DNA of 64,000 bases from Streptoalloteichus hindustanus (GCF_900129375.1 NZ_FQVN01000008.1:186001-250000); one strand, 5' to 3'; shown: positions 9,261 to 18,928, counted from the first letter of the stretch. The notes: generated by a model from the letters alone, not told the origin. Made by a program: numbers and translations.

Positions 9261-10772
9261 TCAGCCCACCGCGTCGGCTCCCACGGACCAGGTGTTGCAC
9301 TGGTAGGTGCGGTTCTTCTCGGCCCCCTGCTGGAACCACGCGCCGTTGTTGCGCATGGTGCCGTGGTCCCGGGGCCGGCCGTTGCCCGGTGAGTCGCCCC
9401 GGTTGTAGTTGTCGCGCAGCACGGTGTCGTAGGTCGCCCGGCTGACCGAGCCGTTCCCGACGACGCCGGCGAAGAACATCCCGCCGAGGCAGGTCGCCTC
9501 CAGCTCCAGCCGGCGCGAGATCTCCAGGGAGGCCGGGCTGCCCTCGCCGTGGTCGTACCGCAGCCGCCACGCCGCGTCCATCACGCCGCTGAGCTGCTCG
9601 ACGTGGTGGCCGTACTCGTGGGCGAGGACGCCGAGGTAGATGGCCGGCTGGTCGACGGGCTGCCGCTCCACCTGCGAGAAGTACAGCGGCGGCATGTAGA
9701 TGTTGCCCTGGCAGTAGAACGCGGGCCTGGTCGGCGGGTTGTTGTTCCCGCAGGGGCTGTTGAACGGGCTGGTCGGCGTGAACACGCGGGGCGGGCCGGT
9801 CGGCAGGCCGGCGGCGGCGAGCACCGGGTCCCACGCCCTGGCCAGGCACCCCACGGCGGCCTCGTAGTAGGCGAGCTGGGCGTTGGGGTCGGCGCCGCCC
9901 CACCGGGGCAGCGCGCAGTTCGTCTTGGCCATCCCCAGGTTGGGGTTGTGCAGCGGGTTGTCGGCGAGCTTGGGAACGGGTCTGGGCTGGGCCGGCTCCC
10001 TGCTCGTCTGGGTCTGTTGCGCGCTCGTGCGGGGGGTGGAGCCGCTGCCGGTGCGCTCGGCGCGCGTCGTGGACGAGGTCGTCGCGGTGGTCGTGGTGGT
10101 GGAGGCCGCCGACGCCGTCGTGTAGGTGGGGACCGACGTCCCGGTGGGGTAGCGGTCGTAGCCTGGCTCGGCCGCCCGCCGATGGCTGCTGCCGCTGGCG
10201 GCGTACCCGACCACGCCGATCCCGACCATCGCGGCGAGGATCAACGCGACGGCGACCAACGGCCCGGCGTTGGACTTCCGGGGGCCGGGCGGCACGGGCC
10301 CGTAGGGCCGGGGGCCGGCGGGCGCCCACGGCGGCGGGGCCGGATGTCCCTGCGGATGTCCCTGCTGCGGGAACGGAGGCCGGGCCACGGCCGGCGGCGG
10401 CATGACCGGGCCGGGCGAACCGGGCGCGGCCATGGGGCGCGGCGGCGGCATGACCGGCCGGGGCGGCGGCATCGGTGGCGCGCCGACGGGGCGCGGCCCG
10501 TGCGGCGGCATGGGAGGCAGCCCGGGAGATGGCCCGGGAGATGGCACGGGAGGCGGCCCTGGACGCGCCCCTGGAGGCGGCACGGCAGCGCCGGCCGGTG
10601 GCGGTGGCATCGGGGGGCGCGCGGTCGGCCCCGTCGGAGGCCCCTGCGGCGGTGGTGTCCGCCGGGCCGCCGGCGGAGGCGGCCCGAGGGGCCGGGCGAC
10701 CGGCGGCGGCGCCACCGGAGCCGGCGGCGGCCAGGAGTGGTGCGGCGGCCCGAAAGGGCGCTGCGGCGTCAT
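9261..10772 (-). CDS. Membrane-anchored neutral zinc metallopeptidase, copy 2
   Basis: A 503-residue paralogue of the downstream gene: same Pro/Gly-rich cytosolic head (PPP-rich, residues 1-165), TM helix (AGPLVAVALILAAMVGIGVVG), Thr-rich stalk and extracellular peptidase with HEYGHH (385-390) and ELEATCLGGMF supplying the third zinc ligand. The head begins with MTPQRPFGPPHHSWPPPAP, nearly the same opening as copy 1, which fixes both start sites. A GAGGGGGA ribosome site lies 10 bases before ATG 10772. Only 88 bases separate it from copy 1, so the two are probably one operon. Family function is unproven beyond predicted metalloprotease activity at the cell surface. Confidence 0.85.
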   Translation of the reverse strand: MTPQRPFGPPHHSWPPPAPVAPPPVARPLGPPPPAARRTPPPQGPPTGPTARPPMPPPPAGAAVPPPGARPGPPPVPSPGPSPGLPPMPPHGPRPVGAPPMPPPRPVMPPPRPMAAPGSPGPVMPPPAVARPPFPQQGHPQGHPAPPPWAPAGPRPYGPVPPGPRKSNAGPLVAVALILAAMVGIGVVGYAASGSSHRRAAEPGYDRYPTGTSVPTYTTASAASTTTTTATTSSTTRAERTGSGSTPRTSAQQTQTSREPAQPRPVPKLADNPLHNPNLGMAKTNCALPRWGGADPNAQLAYYEAAVGCLARAWDPVLAAAGLPTGPPRVFTPTSPFNSPCGNNNPPTRPAFYCQGNIYMPPLYFSQVERQPVDQPAIYLGVLAHEYGHHVEQLSGVMDAAWRLRYDHGEGSPASLEISRRLELEATCLGGMFFAGVVGNGSVSRATYDTVLRDNYNRGDSPGNGRPRDHGTMRNNGAWFQQGAEKNRTYQCNTWSVGADAVG

Positions 10773-10885
10773 GAAGCGAGTTCCCCCTCGAGCGCGACGA
10801 CGCTGATCGACCGGACAGGACGAGGTGGACCGGAGATCGGCGATCGGCCCCAGAGCATAGGAACGCTTCGTTATCCTCCGCAGCC

Positions 10886-12592
10886 GTGTTGCGAAACTGG
10901 GGTGCGGCCGCGGCGGCGGTCCTTGTCACGGCGACCGGGTTCGTCCTGTCGCCGCCGCCACCGCCCTCCACCGGGGCGGGCGAGCCCACCACGTCGTCCG
11001 CGCTGCCGGGCGCCGTCGCCGCCGACGTGAAGCTGCGGCTGGAACGCGACGGCAAGCTCACGGTGACCGAGCAGGTCACCGTCCCCGCGGGGCAGTCGGT
11101 GACCCGGACCGTCCCGTTGCGGCAGGCCGTCGGCGACGACCTCGACCGCGTCTTCGCGGTGAGCGGCGCCGGCGTCGAGGGCCACGGGCGCGCCGAGGTC
11201 ACCGCCGACCAGCTCACGCTCCGGTTCGACGCGGGCGCCTCGACCGCGCAGTACACCGTCGACGGCGTGGTCGCGGACGTCGACGGCAGGCAGGAGATCC
11301 GCTGGCAGGCCTCCGGCGGCTGGAACGCGGACCTGGACAAGGTCACCGTCTCGGTCGTCTCGCCCAACCCGCCGCGGTCGATCACCTGCCTGGCCGGGCC
11401 GCCCGGCTCGACCAACGCCTGCGACCTCTCCCAGATCGACGGGCTGCAGATCGCCCGCGCCCAGGAGATCGGCCTGCGGGCGGGCCAGCGGATGGACGTC
11501 GCGGTGGGGGTGGAGGCCGGCACGGTCGCGGCCAACGCCCGGTTCGACGAGACGTTCGCCCTGGCGCGGGCCTTCGCGCTCACCCCGGTCAGCGGGGCCG
11601 CCCTCGGCGGGCTGACGCTGCTGCTGCTCGGCGGGGTCGCCCTGCTGTGGTGGGCCCGGGGCCGCGACGCGCGCGCGTTGGCCACCGACATCGGACCGGT
11701 GGACGTGCTGGTCGCCGACGACGCCGGCCGGGTCGGGTTCGCCTCGCCCGACGGCGTGCTGCCCGGCCAGGTGGGCACGGTGGTGGACGAGCACGTCGAC
11801 GTCGTGGACGTCGCGGCCACGGTCGTCGACCTCGCCGTCCGCAACTACGTGTGGGTCGAGGAGATCGCCGGGTCCGCCCCGGACTGGCGCGTCGTGCGCC
11901 GGAACCCGGCCGACGAGCACCTCCGGCGCTACGAGCGCGCGGTGTACGAGGCGCTGCTGCCCTCCGCGGGCGAGCACGCCCGCGACCACGTTCTGCTGTC
12001 CGAGCTGCGCGTCGCCGGCCTCGACCTCACCGCGGTGCGCGAGGCGCTGTACGCCGACGTGGTGGACGCGCACTGGTTCCAGCGCCGCCCCGACGCCGAG
12101 CGCAGCCGCTGGTGGTGGGTGGGCACGGGGATCGGCGTCGTCGGCGCGGCGCTCACGGTCGTCCTCGCGCTGACCACCCAGGTCGCGCTGCTCGGCCTCG
12201 CGGTGATCGTCGGTGGGGTCGCGCTGGCCGTGGGCTCCCGGTGGATGCCGGCCCGCACCCGCCGGGGCAGCGCGCTCCTCGAACAGGTGAGGGGTCTGCG
12301 CGAGTACCTGCGCGGCGCGACCCCCGACGTGATCCCGCCGGCCGACCGGGAGATGGTCTTCTCCCGGTCGCTGCCCTACGCGGTCGTGCTCGGCGAGGTC
12401 GACCGGTGGTTGGCCGCCTTCGCCACGCTCGACCCGGGGGCCGACGGCACGCCGGGGCTCTACTGGTACGGGGCCGGCGGTGGCGACGGCGAGCACGACC
12501 TGCACCGGTTCGCCGCCCACTTCCCGGCGTTCCTCGGCGCGCTGGACGGGGCGCTGGCGCAGGCGGGGCATCTGCGGTCGCTGCGGAGCTGA
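10886..12592 (+). CDS. DUF2207-family membrane protein
   Basis: A 568-residue protein. A signal-anchor at residues 7-22 is followed by an extracytoplasmic beta-rich domain (about 35-225) with the DUF2207 flavour (RDGKLTVTEQVTVPAGQSV), one TM (about 232-256), a cytosolic region, and two close TMs (about 410-450) before a C-terminal domain ending in a Gly/Asp-rich stretch. DUF2207 proteins are surface proteins of unknown role. GTG 10886 follows TATCCT (10872-10877) by 8 bases, a leaderless arrangement. The gene diverges from the two metallopeptidases with a 113-base gap, so shared control is possible but not shown. Confidence 0.8.
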   Translation: MLRNWGAAAAAVLVTATGFVLSPPPPPSTGAGEPTTSSALPGAVAADVKLRLERDGKLTVTEQVTVPAGQSVTRTVPLRQAVGDDLDRVFAVSGAGVEGHGRAEVTADQLTLRFDAGASTAQYTVDGVVADVDGRQEIRWQASGGWNADLDKVTVSVVSPNPPRSITCLAGPPGSTNACDLSQIDGLQIARAQEIGLRAGQRMDVAVGVEAGTVAANARFDETFALARAFALTPVSGAALGGLTLLLLGGVALLWWARGRDARALATDIGPVDVLVADDAGRVGFASPDGVLPGQVGTVVDEHVDVVDVAATVVDLAVRNYVWVEEIAGSAPDWRVVRRNPADEHLRRYERAVYEALLPSAGEHARDHVLLSELRVAGLDLTAVREALYADVVDAHWFQRRPDAERSRWWWVGTGIGVVGAALTVVLALTTQVALLGLAVIVGGVALAVGSRWMPARTRRGSALLEQVRGLREYLRGATPDVIPPADREMVFSRSLPYAVVLGEVDRWLAAFATLDPGADGTPGLYWYGAGGGDGEHDLHRFAAHFPAFLGALDGALAQAGHLRSLRS

Positions 12593-12666
12593 CCCGCCCG
12601 TGTCACTCTTTTGGGTGTTCGTGATCTGGCGAGCTGACCGAGGGTGACGCACGTAGGCTGCTGTTC

Positions 12667-13950
12667 ATGGCCGCACCCCAGCTGCACCGGTTCACCCTGC
12701 CCAACGGGCTGCGCGTCCTGCTCGCGCCGGACCGCTCGGCGCCGGTGATCGCCGTCAGCGTGCACTACGACGTCGGGTTCCGCTCCGAGCCGGAGGGCCG
12801 CACCGGCTTCGCGCACCTGTTCGAGCACCTGATGTTCCAGGGCAGCGAGAGCCTGGAGAAGCTGGCCCACTTCCGGCACGTCCAGGGCTCGGGCGGCAGC
12901 TTCAACGGGTCCACCCACCCCGACTACACCGACTACTTCCAGGTGCTGCCGTCGGCGGCCCTGGAACGCGCGTTGTTCCTGGAGGCCGACCGGATGCGCG
13001 CGCCGCGCATCACCGAGGAGAACCTCCGCAACCAGGTCGACGTGGTCAAGGAGGAGATCCGGCTCAACGTGCTGAACCGGCCCTACGGCGGGTTCCCGTG
13101 GATCCTGCTCCCGCCGGTGCTCTACCGGACCTTCGCCAACGCCCACAACGGCTACGGCGACTTCACCGACCTGGAGCAGGCCACGGTCGAGGACTGCGCG
13201 GCCTTCTTCGACACCTACTACGCCCCGGGCAACGCCGTGCTGACCGTCGCCGGCGACCTGGACGTGGCCGCGACCACCGAGCTGGTGCACCGCCACTTCG
13301 GCGACGTGCCCGCGCGCGAGGTGCCGACCCGGCCGTCCTTCGCCGAACCGCCGCCGGTCGGCGAGCGGCGCGCCGAGCACGTCGACCCGCACGCCCCGCT
13401 GCCCGCGCTGGCCGTCGGCTACCGGCTGCCCGACCCGGTCACCGAGCTGGACGCCTACCTGACGCACGTCGTGCTGGCCGCCGTGCTCAGCGACGGCGAC
13501 TCCTCCCGGCTCCAGCAGCGCCTGGTGCACCGGGACGCCCTGGTCACCGAGGTCTCCGCCGGCTGCGGCCTGTTCAGTCCGCTGGACGCCCGCGACCCGG
13601 ACACCTTCACCGTCACCGCGATCTTCCCGCCGGCCGTGGCGCCCGACCGCGTGCTGACCGCCCTCGACGAGGAGCTGGAGCGGCTGGCCGGGGACGGCCC
13701 GGACGCCGACGAACTGGCCAGGGTCACCGCGCGCTGGGTGGCCGGGCTGCACCGGGAGCACGACCGCCTGGTGTCCAGGACCCTCGCGTTCGGCGCGATG
13801 GAGCTGCTGCACGGCAGGGCCGAGCTGATCGGCGAGCTGCCGAGGCGCATCGCCGCCGTGACCGCCGCCGACGTGGCCGCCGCCGCCAAGGCCATGCGCC
13901 CCGACTCCCGCGCGGTGCTGACCGTCGTCCCCCAGGGAGGTACCGAGTGA
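12667..13950 (+). CDS. M16-family zinc peptidase, catalytic subunit
   Basis: A 427-residue pitrilysin/processing-peptidase (M16B) subunit. The inverted zinc motif HLFEH is at residues 50-54 within FAHLFEHLMFQGS, and the distal Glu lies in VVKEEIRLN about 75 residues later. The length is that of single M16B subunits such as mitochondrial processing peptidase beta. ATG 12667 is preceded by TAGGCT (12654-12659) and no Shine-Dalgarno. Its stop overlaps the next gene (GTGA), which encodes a second M16 subunit without the motif, so an alpha/beta heterodimer is the natural model. The substrate is unknown; a role in degrading short peptides is inferred from the family. Confidence 0.9.
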   Translation: MAAPQLHRFTLPNGLRVLLAPDRSAPVIAVSVHYDVGFRSEPEGRTGFAHLFEHLMFQGSESLEKLAHFRHVQGSGGSFNGSTHPDYTDYFQVLPSAALERALFLEADRMRAPRITEENLRNQVDVVKEEIRLNVLNRPYGGFPWILLPPVLYRTFANAHNGYGDFTDLEQATVEDCAAFFDTYYAPGNAVLTVAGDLDVAATTELVHRHFGDVPAREVPTRPSFAEPPPVGERRAEHVDPHAPLPALAVGYRLPDPVTELDAYLTHVVLAAVLSDGDSSRLQQRLVHRDALVTEVSAGCGLFSPLDARDPDTFTVTAIFPPAVAPDRVLTALDEELERLAGDGPDADELARVTARWVAGLHREHDRLVSRTLAFGAMELLHGRAELIGELPRRIAAVTAADVAAAAKAMRPDSRAVLTVVPQGGTE

Positions 13951-15320
13951 CCGCGCCCGTCACCCACCGCACCGCCGACGAGATCGGCCGCACCACGCAG
14001 GGGCCCCGCCCGCTGCCGCCGCTGGGCGAGCAGCGCGCCGCGGCCGACCCGCTGACGCTCGACACCGTGCTGCCCAACGGGCTCCGGGTGCTCGCGGTCC
14101 ACCGCCCGGCGGTGCCGATGGTCGAGCTGCGCCTGCGGATTCCGTTCGCCGGCGAGGAGGCCACGCACTCCGCGCGCGCCGAGCTGCTGTCGACCACCGT
14201 GCTGACCGGCACCCGGCGGCGCGGTCGGGTGCAGGTGGACACCGACCTGGCCCGGGTCGGTGGCGAGCTGGACGCCGTGGTCGACCCGGAGCGGCTCAGC
14301 ATCGGCGGCAGCGCGCTCGTCGAGGGCATGGACGTGTTGTTCGACGTGCTCGCGGACGTGCTGACCGGCGCGACCTACCCGGACGACGAGGTGCGGCGGG
14401 AGCGGGAGCGCCTGGTCGAGCGGATCGCGGTGGCGCGCTCCCAGCCCCGGGTCATCGCCAGGGAGGCGTTGCAGCGGCACCGCTACGGCGACCACCCGTT
14501 CACCAGGGAGATGCCCGGCGCCGAGGAGGTCGCCAGGGTGACCGCCGAGGAGGTCCGCGAGCTGCACGCCCGGGCCGTCCTGCCGCGCGGCTCGGTGCTG
14601 GTGCTGGTCGGCGACATCGACCCGCAGCGCGCCGTGGACTCCGTGGCCGCCGCGTTGCACGGCTGGACCGCCGACCGTTCCGCCGTGGAACTGCCGCCGC
14701 TGCCCGAGGTTCCCGGCGGCGACCTGTTGCTGGTGCACCGGCCGGGGGCCGTGCAGTCGCAGATCCGGCTGTCCGCGCCCTACGTCCCGCGCACCGACCC
14801 GGCGTACCCGGCGCTCCAGCTCGCGAACCTGGTGTTCGGCGGCTACTTCTCCTCCCGGCTGGTGGAGAACATCCGCGAGGACAAGGGCTACACCTACAGC
14901 GCCCAGTCGTACCCGGAGTTCACGCCGGGCGGCGCGACGGTGCTGGTCGACGCCGACACCGCGAGCGAGGCCACCGCGCCCGCCGTGCTGGAGACCCGCT
15001 ACGAGATCGCCAGGATGACGGTCGTCCCGCCCACCGAGTCCGAAGTGGACTCCGCGCGGCGGTACGCCGTCGGCGGGCTGCTCACCTCGACGGCCTCGCA
15101 GGCGGGGCTGGCGTCGATGCTGGCGGCGTTGGCCGGCCTGGGCCTCGGCCCGGAGTGGCTGCGGGAGCACCCCGGCCGGCTCCAGCGGGTGACGGTGGAC
15201 GAGGTCGCCGAGGCGGCGCTGCGGTTCTTCACGCCCGACCGCTGGACCGGCGTGCTGGTGGGCGACGCCGACCGGCTGGCCCGGCCGCTGGGCGCGCTGG
15301 GGGGTGTCCGGCTTCCGTGA
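13947..15320 (+). CDS. M16-family partner subunit lacking the zinc motif
   Basis: A 457-residue M16 protein with the full two-domain fold (LDTVLPNGLRVL start of domain 1; GGYFSSRLVENIREDKGYTY, the family's substrate-binding region, in domain 2). Where active members have HxxEH, it has THSARAELL, so it cannot bind zinc in the usual way. It has the Arg/Tyr pair of the R-x-x-x-G-Y-x-Y motif that completes the active site of a partner. GTG 13947 overlaps the stop of the catalytic subunit and has GGGAGG upstream. A non-catalytic subunit coupled to a catalytic one parallels mitochondrial processing peptidase alpha/beta. It then overlaps nudC by the same GTGA device. Confidence 0.88.
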   Translation: MTAPVTHRTADEIGRTTQGPRPLPPLGEQRAAADPLTLDTVLPNGLRVLAVHRPAVPMVELRLRIPFAGEEATHSARAELLSTTVLTGTRRRGRVQVDTDLARVGGELDAVVDPERLSIGGSALVEGMDVLFDVLADVLTGATYPDDEVRRERERLVERIAVARSQPRVIAREALQRHRYGDHPFTREMPGAEEVARVTAEEVRELHARAVLPRGSVLVLVGDIDPQRAVDSVAAALHGWTADRSAVELPPLPEVPGGDLLLVHRPGAVQSQIRLSAPYVPRTDPAYPALQLANLVFGGYFSSRLVENIREDKGYTYSAQSYPEFTPGGATVLVDADTASEATAPAVLETRYEIARMTVVPPTESEVDSARRYAVGGLLTSTASQAGLASMLAALAGLGLGPEWLREHPGRLQRVTVDEVAEAALRFFTPDRWTGVLVGDADRLARPLGALGGVRLP

Positions 15321-16312
15321 GCGCGCTGCCTGGGGAATGCCCGACACGGGAGGGCGCCCGCCCGGTCACGCCCTTCGGGCTGGCCGGCATGCCGGCGCTG
15401 TCCCGGTCCACAGTGGACAGGGACGAGTCCGTGCGGTCCGACGCCGAGCGGCTGGCCCGGCGGTGGTCGGAAGCGAGGCTGGTGCTCGTGGACCCGCGCG
15501 GTCGCACCCCGGTGCACCGGGGAGGCGGCGCCCCCCGCGCCGAGGGTGACGGCTACGCCCTGGCCTTCCAGGAGACCACCCCGTTCGGGGCGGCGCCGCC
15601 GGAGGCCGCCGTGCTGCTCGGGGTGAGCGGCGGCGACACGTACTGGGCGCTGCGGGTCGGGCCGGACGAGGCCGACCGCGCCTGGGAGGACCTGCGCACG
15701 GTCGGCGCCCTGCTCGACGACACCGACGCCGGCCTGCTCACCGCCGCCGTCGCGTTGCTCAACTGGCACGACAACGCGAACTTCTGCGCCGCGTGCGGCT
15801 CCCACACCCGGCGGGTGAAGGCCGGGTGGGCGCGGGACTGCCCCGGCTGCGGGCGTGAGGAGTACCCGCGCACCGATCCGGCGGTGATCTGCCTCGTCCA
15901 CGACGAGGAGGGCGTCAACGGCGAGCACGTGCTGCTGGCCAGGCAGCCGGTGTGGCCGGCGGAGCGCTACTCGGTGCTGGCCGGGTTCGTGGAGGCCGGC
16001 GAGTCGGCGGAGGCGTGCGTCGCCAGGGAGATCGCCGAGGAGGTCGGGATCGCCGTGCGCGACGTCCGGTACCTCGGCAGCCAGCCGTGGCCGCTGCCCC
16101 GGTCGCTGATGATGGGCTTCGCCGCCGTGGCCTCGCGGGACGCGCCGCTGCGTCCGATGGACGGCGAGATCGAGGAGGCCCGCTGGGTGCACCGCGACCA
16201 GGTGCGCGCCGCGCTGGCGGCGGGCGGCGCCCTCCCGGGGCTCATCCTCCCCGGCCGGGCCTCCATCGCCCGCCAGATGCTGGAGGGCTGGGCGAACCCG
16301 CCCGGCCACTGA
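15317..16312 (+). CDS. nudC: NAD(+)/NADH pyrophosphatase (NudC)
   Basis: A 331-residue Nudix hydrolase. Residues about 160-185 form the zinc ribbon CAACGSHTRRVKAGW...CPGCG; the Nudix box is GFVEAGESAEACVAREIAEE (about 224), and the NudC-specific SQPWPLPRSLM motif follows (about 255). NudC cleaves NADH to NMNH and AMP and removes NAD caps from RNA. The start GTG 15317 overlaps the stop of the M16 partner, so the three genes form one coupled operon. The order nudC - uvrD2 matches mycobacteria. The N-terminal domain is of usual length and no key residue is missing. Confidence 0.93.
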   Translation: MSALPGECPTREGARPVTPFGLAGMPALSRSTVDRDESVRSDAERLARRWSEARLVLVDPRGRTPVHRGGGAPRAEGDGYALAFQETTPFGAAPPEAAVLLGVSGGDTYWALRVGPDEADRAWEDLRTVGALLDDTDAGLLTAAVALLNWHDNANFCAACGSHTRRVKAGWARDCPGCGREEYPRTDPAVICLVHDEEGVNGEHVLLARQPVWPAERYSVLAGFVEAGESAEACVAREIAEEVGIAVRDVRYLGSQPWPLPRSLMMGFAAVASRDAPLRPMDGEIEEARWVHRDQVRAALAAGGALPGLILPGRASIARQMLEGWANPPGH

Positions 16313-16349
16313 TCACCCGGGCCCTGGCGCCCGCCCACGCTCGACACCC

Positions 16350-16379
16350 GGCCCGACCCGCGCCCGCGTGGGTCGGGCC
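16350..16379 (+). terminator. Perfect 10-bp hairpin after nudC
   Basis: GGCCCGACCC and its exact inverse GGGTCGGGCC are separated by 10 bases, 37 bases after the nudC stop. No T-run follows, as is common for actinobacterial terminators. Confidence 0.6.
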
Positions 16380-16447
16380 GAGCGCTCCCCGGCTCCGGCG
16401 GCGCGCGCCAGCCGTTCCTGCTCTTTGCTTATCTCCAGGGATTAGTT

Positions 16448-16482
16448 ATGGGGAACCCCCCATTTCAAACATCTCATGGGGG
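16448..16482. promoter_or_regulatory. Alternating inverted repeats in the uvrD2 upstream region
   Basis: ATGGGG (16448-16453), CCCCCCAT (16456-16463) and ATGGGGG (16476-16482) lie in an AT-rich patch. The central arm can pair with either flank, so two hairpins exclude each other. This may be an operator pair or an attenuator for uvrD2; it is only a sequence observation. Confidence 0.35.
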
Positions 16483-16709
16483 TCTGACAAAACGGACCGG
16501 TCGGGATTCACGCTGACGGGTGGAAAGGCGGGAAAACGTCCGTCGGCCGGGTTGTGGCCGGCCGGCCAGAATGGCCGGACGCGGGCCGTGAACAGCGGAA
16601 ACGCGTTCCCGGGGCGGCGTCCGGCGCGTGGGGGAGGCCGGCCAGCCGGGGCCGCAGCGGCGTCGGGGGGCGGACGGGGACGGTCGGGGGCTGGTGCGAG
16701 GATGGCCTC

Positions 16710-18884
16710 ATGGACGCCGCGAACGAGCTGCTGGAGGGTCTCGATCCGGAGCAGCGGGCCGCGGTGGTCGCGCCTCGGGGACCGGTGTGCGTTCTCGCGG
16801 GCGCCGGCACCGGCAAGACCCGCACCATCACCCGACGCATCGCCCACCTGGTGCACCGGGGCCACGTGGCGCCCGGCCAGGTGCTCGCGGTCACCTTCAC
16901 CGCTCGCGCCGCCGGGGAGATGCGGACCCGGCTGCGGGCGCTCGGCGCGCACGGCGTGCAGGCCAAGACCTTCCACGCCGCGGCCCTGCGCCAGCTCCGC
17001 TACTTCTGGCCGCGCGTCGTCGACGACGAGCCGTGGCAGCTGGTGGAGCACAAGCTGCGGCTCGTCGGCCAGGCGGCGCACCGCGCGGGCGCGCCGACCG
17101 AGCGGGAGTCGTTGCGCGACTTCGCCAGCGAGATCGAGTGGTCCAAGGCGTCGCTGGTGACGCCGGAGGACTACCCGGCGGTGGCCGCGCGCGTCCACCG
17201 CGACACACCGGGTCCCGCCGAGCAGGTCGCGCTGGTCTACGCGACCTACGAGCAGCTCAAGATGCGGGCCCGGGTGCTCGACTTCGACGACCTGCTGCTG
17301 CACACCGCCGCGGCGCTGGAGGAGCACGCCGACGTCGCCGGCGAGTTCCGCGACCGGTACCGGTGCTTCGTCGTGGACGAGTACCAGGACGTGACGCCGC
17401 TCCAGCAGCGCGTGCTGGACGCCTGGCTGGGCAACCGCGACGACCTGACCGTGGTCGGGGACGCGAACCAGACGATCTACTCGTTCGCCGGGGCGACGCC
17501 GCGCTGGCTGCTCGACTTCGGCCGGCGCTTCCCCGAGGCGACGACGGTGCGGCTGGAGCGGGACTACCGGTCGACCCCCCAGGTGGTGTCGCTGGCCAAC
17601 CGGGTGATCGGCGCCGCCCGGGGCCGGCCGGCGGGTTCCCGGCTGCGCCTGGTCGGCCAGCGCCCGCCCGGTCCGGAGCCGGAGTTCGCCGAGCACGACG
17701 ACGAGCCGGCCGAGGCGGCCGCGGTCGCGCTGCGGATCAGGAAGCTGATCGACGAGGGCGTGCCGGCGAGCGAGGTCGCCGTGCTGTTCCGGGTCAACGC
17801 GCAGTCCGAGGTCTACGAGCAGGCGTTGGCCGAACTGGACATCCCGTACCAGGTGCGCGGCGGCGAGCGGTTCTTCGCCCGGCCCGAGGTGCGGCAGGCG
17901 ATGCAGGCGTTGCGCGTGGCGGCGTCCTCGTCGGTGCCCTCGCTGGCGCCTGTGTCGGCGCCTTCGGACGAGGACGCTCCGGCGCCCTCGTCCGAGCCCT
18001 CCCCGGTGGGGGAGACCCTGGATGCCCAGGTGCGGGCGGTCCTCGTCCCCCTGGGCCTGACCGAGCAGCCACCGGCCGGCGGCGCGACCCGCGAGCGCTG
18101 GGAGTCGTTGCGGGCCCTGGTCGAGCTGGCCGAGGAGCTGGTGACCGTCGTGCCGGACGCCGACCTCGCCCGCTTCGCCCAGGAGCTGGACGTGCGGGCC
18201 GAGGCGCAGCACCCGCCGACCGTCGAGGGCGTGACCCTGGCCTCGCTGCACGCCGCGAAGGGCCTGGAGTGGGACGCGGTGTTCCTCGTCGGCCTGGTCG
18301 AGGGCACGCTGCCGATCCAGCACGCCGGCGACGACGAGGAGGCCGTGGAGGAGGAGCGCCGGCTGCTGTACGTCGGCGTCACCCGGGCGCGGGAGCACCT
18401 GTCGTTGTCGTGGGCGCTGTCGCGCTCGCCGGGCGGCCGGCGGCACCGGCGGCGCAGCCGGTTCCTCTACGGCCTGGTCCCGGAGAACCACCCCGCAGCG
18501 CTGCCCGTGCGCGGCCGCGGGCGGGACGGCGCACCGTCCCGGAACAGCCTGCGCGACGAGACGCGCCGCCGGTGCCGCACCTGCGGTGGTGCGCTCGTCG
18601 GCACGATGGCGGTGAAACTGGGTCGGTGCGCGGACTGCCCGTCCAACGTGGACGAGGAGTTGCTCGCCCGGCTCCGGGCGTGGCGCACCGACCGGGCCAA
18701 GCAGCTCAAGGTGCCCGCCTACGTGGTGTTCACCGACGCGACGTTGACCGCGATCGCGGAGCAGCGGCCGGCGGACGAGGCCGGTCTGGTGGCCATTCCC
18801 GGGATCGGGGCCGCAAAGCTGGACCGCTACGGCGCGGACGTGATTGCCCTGGTCACCGGTGCTTTCTCACCGGATCCTGAGTAG
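16710..18884 (+). CDS. uvrD2: ATP-dependent DNA helicase UvrD2
   Basis: A 724-residue SF1A helicase. Walker A is AGAGTGKT (30-37), motif II DEYQD (223-227), motif [11 protein letters not shown] and motif [14 protein letters not shown]. After the motor come the tetracysteine zinc module C622, C625, C640, C643 (CRTCGG...CADC) and a C-terminal HRDC domain (about 655-724). Motor, tetracysteine and HRDC in this order are diagnostic for mycobacterial UvrD2, a 3'-5' helicase. A 50-residue Ser/Pro/Glu-rich insertion (about 405-440, [12 protein letters not shown]) interrupts the second motor half. ATG 16710 was chosen because homology begins at [16 protein letters not shown] precedes it. The whiB7 promoter begins immediately at its stop codon. 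Confidence 0.93.
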   Translation: MDAANELLEGLDPEQRAAVVAPRGPVCVLAGAGTGKTRTITRRIAHLVHRGHVAPGQVLAVTFTARAAGEMRTRLRALGAHGVQAKTFHAAALRQLRYFWPRVVDDEPWQLVEHKLRLVGQAAHRAGAPTERESLRDFASEIEWSKASLVTPEDYPAVAARVHRDTPGPAEQVALVYATYEQLKMRARVLDFDDLLLHTAAALEEHADVAGEFRDRYRCFVVDEYQDVTPLQQRVLDAWLGNRDDLTVVGDANQTIYSFAGATPRWLLDFGRRFPEATTVRLERDYRSTPQVVSLANRVIGAARGRPAGSRLRLVGQRPPGPEPEFAEHDDEPAEAAAVALRIRKLIDEGVPASEVAVLFRVNAQSEVYEQALAELDIPYQVRGGERFFARPEVRQAMQALRVAASSSVPSLAPVSAPSDEDAPAPSSEPSPVGETLDAQVRAVLVPLGLTEQPPAGGATRERWESLRALVELAEELVTVVPDADLARFAQELDVRAEAQHPPTVEGVTLASLHAAKGLEWDAVFLVGLVEGTLPIQHAGDDEEAVEEERRLLYVGVTRAREHLSLSWALSRSPGGRRHRRRSRFLYGLVPENHPAALPVRGRGRDGAPSRNSLRDETRRRCRTCGGALVGTMAVKLGRCADCPSNVDEELLARLRAWRTDRAKQLKVPAYVVFTDATLTAIAEQRPADEAGLVAIPGIGAAKLDRYGADVIALVTGAFSPDPE

Positions 18885-18888
18885 TGCG

Positions 18889-18928
18889 AAAAAAACTGTT
18901 GCCCCGACCGCACTCCTGCCAATAGCCT
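18889..18928 (+). promoter_or_regulatory. whiB7 promoter with WhiB7-type AT block
   Basis: A run of seven A (18889-18895) sits 3 bases before the -35 TTGCCC (18899-18904); 18 bases later is the -10 TAGCCT (18923-18928). WhiB7-activated promoters are known to have an AT-rich block just upstream of the -35, contacted by the WhiB7 AT-hook, so this looks like the autoregulated whiB7 promoter. Transcription should start near 18935, giving a leader of about 480 bases. Confidence 0.78.

Larger units (their letters stand above)
16313..16709. other. Intergenic region before uvrD2
   Basis: This 397-base gap between nudC and uvrD2 holds a terminator-like hairpin (16350-16379), then a markedly AT-richer island (16420-16500) with an ATGGGG/CCCCAT/ATGGGGG alternating inverted repeat (16448-16482). 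I find no gene. The promoter for uvrD2 is presumably in the AT-rich island but no standard -35/-10 pair with 17-18 spacing convinced me. Confidence 0.5.
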
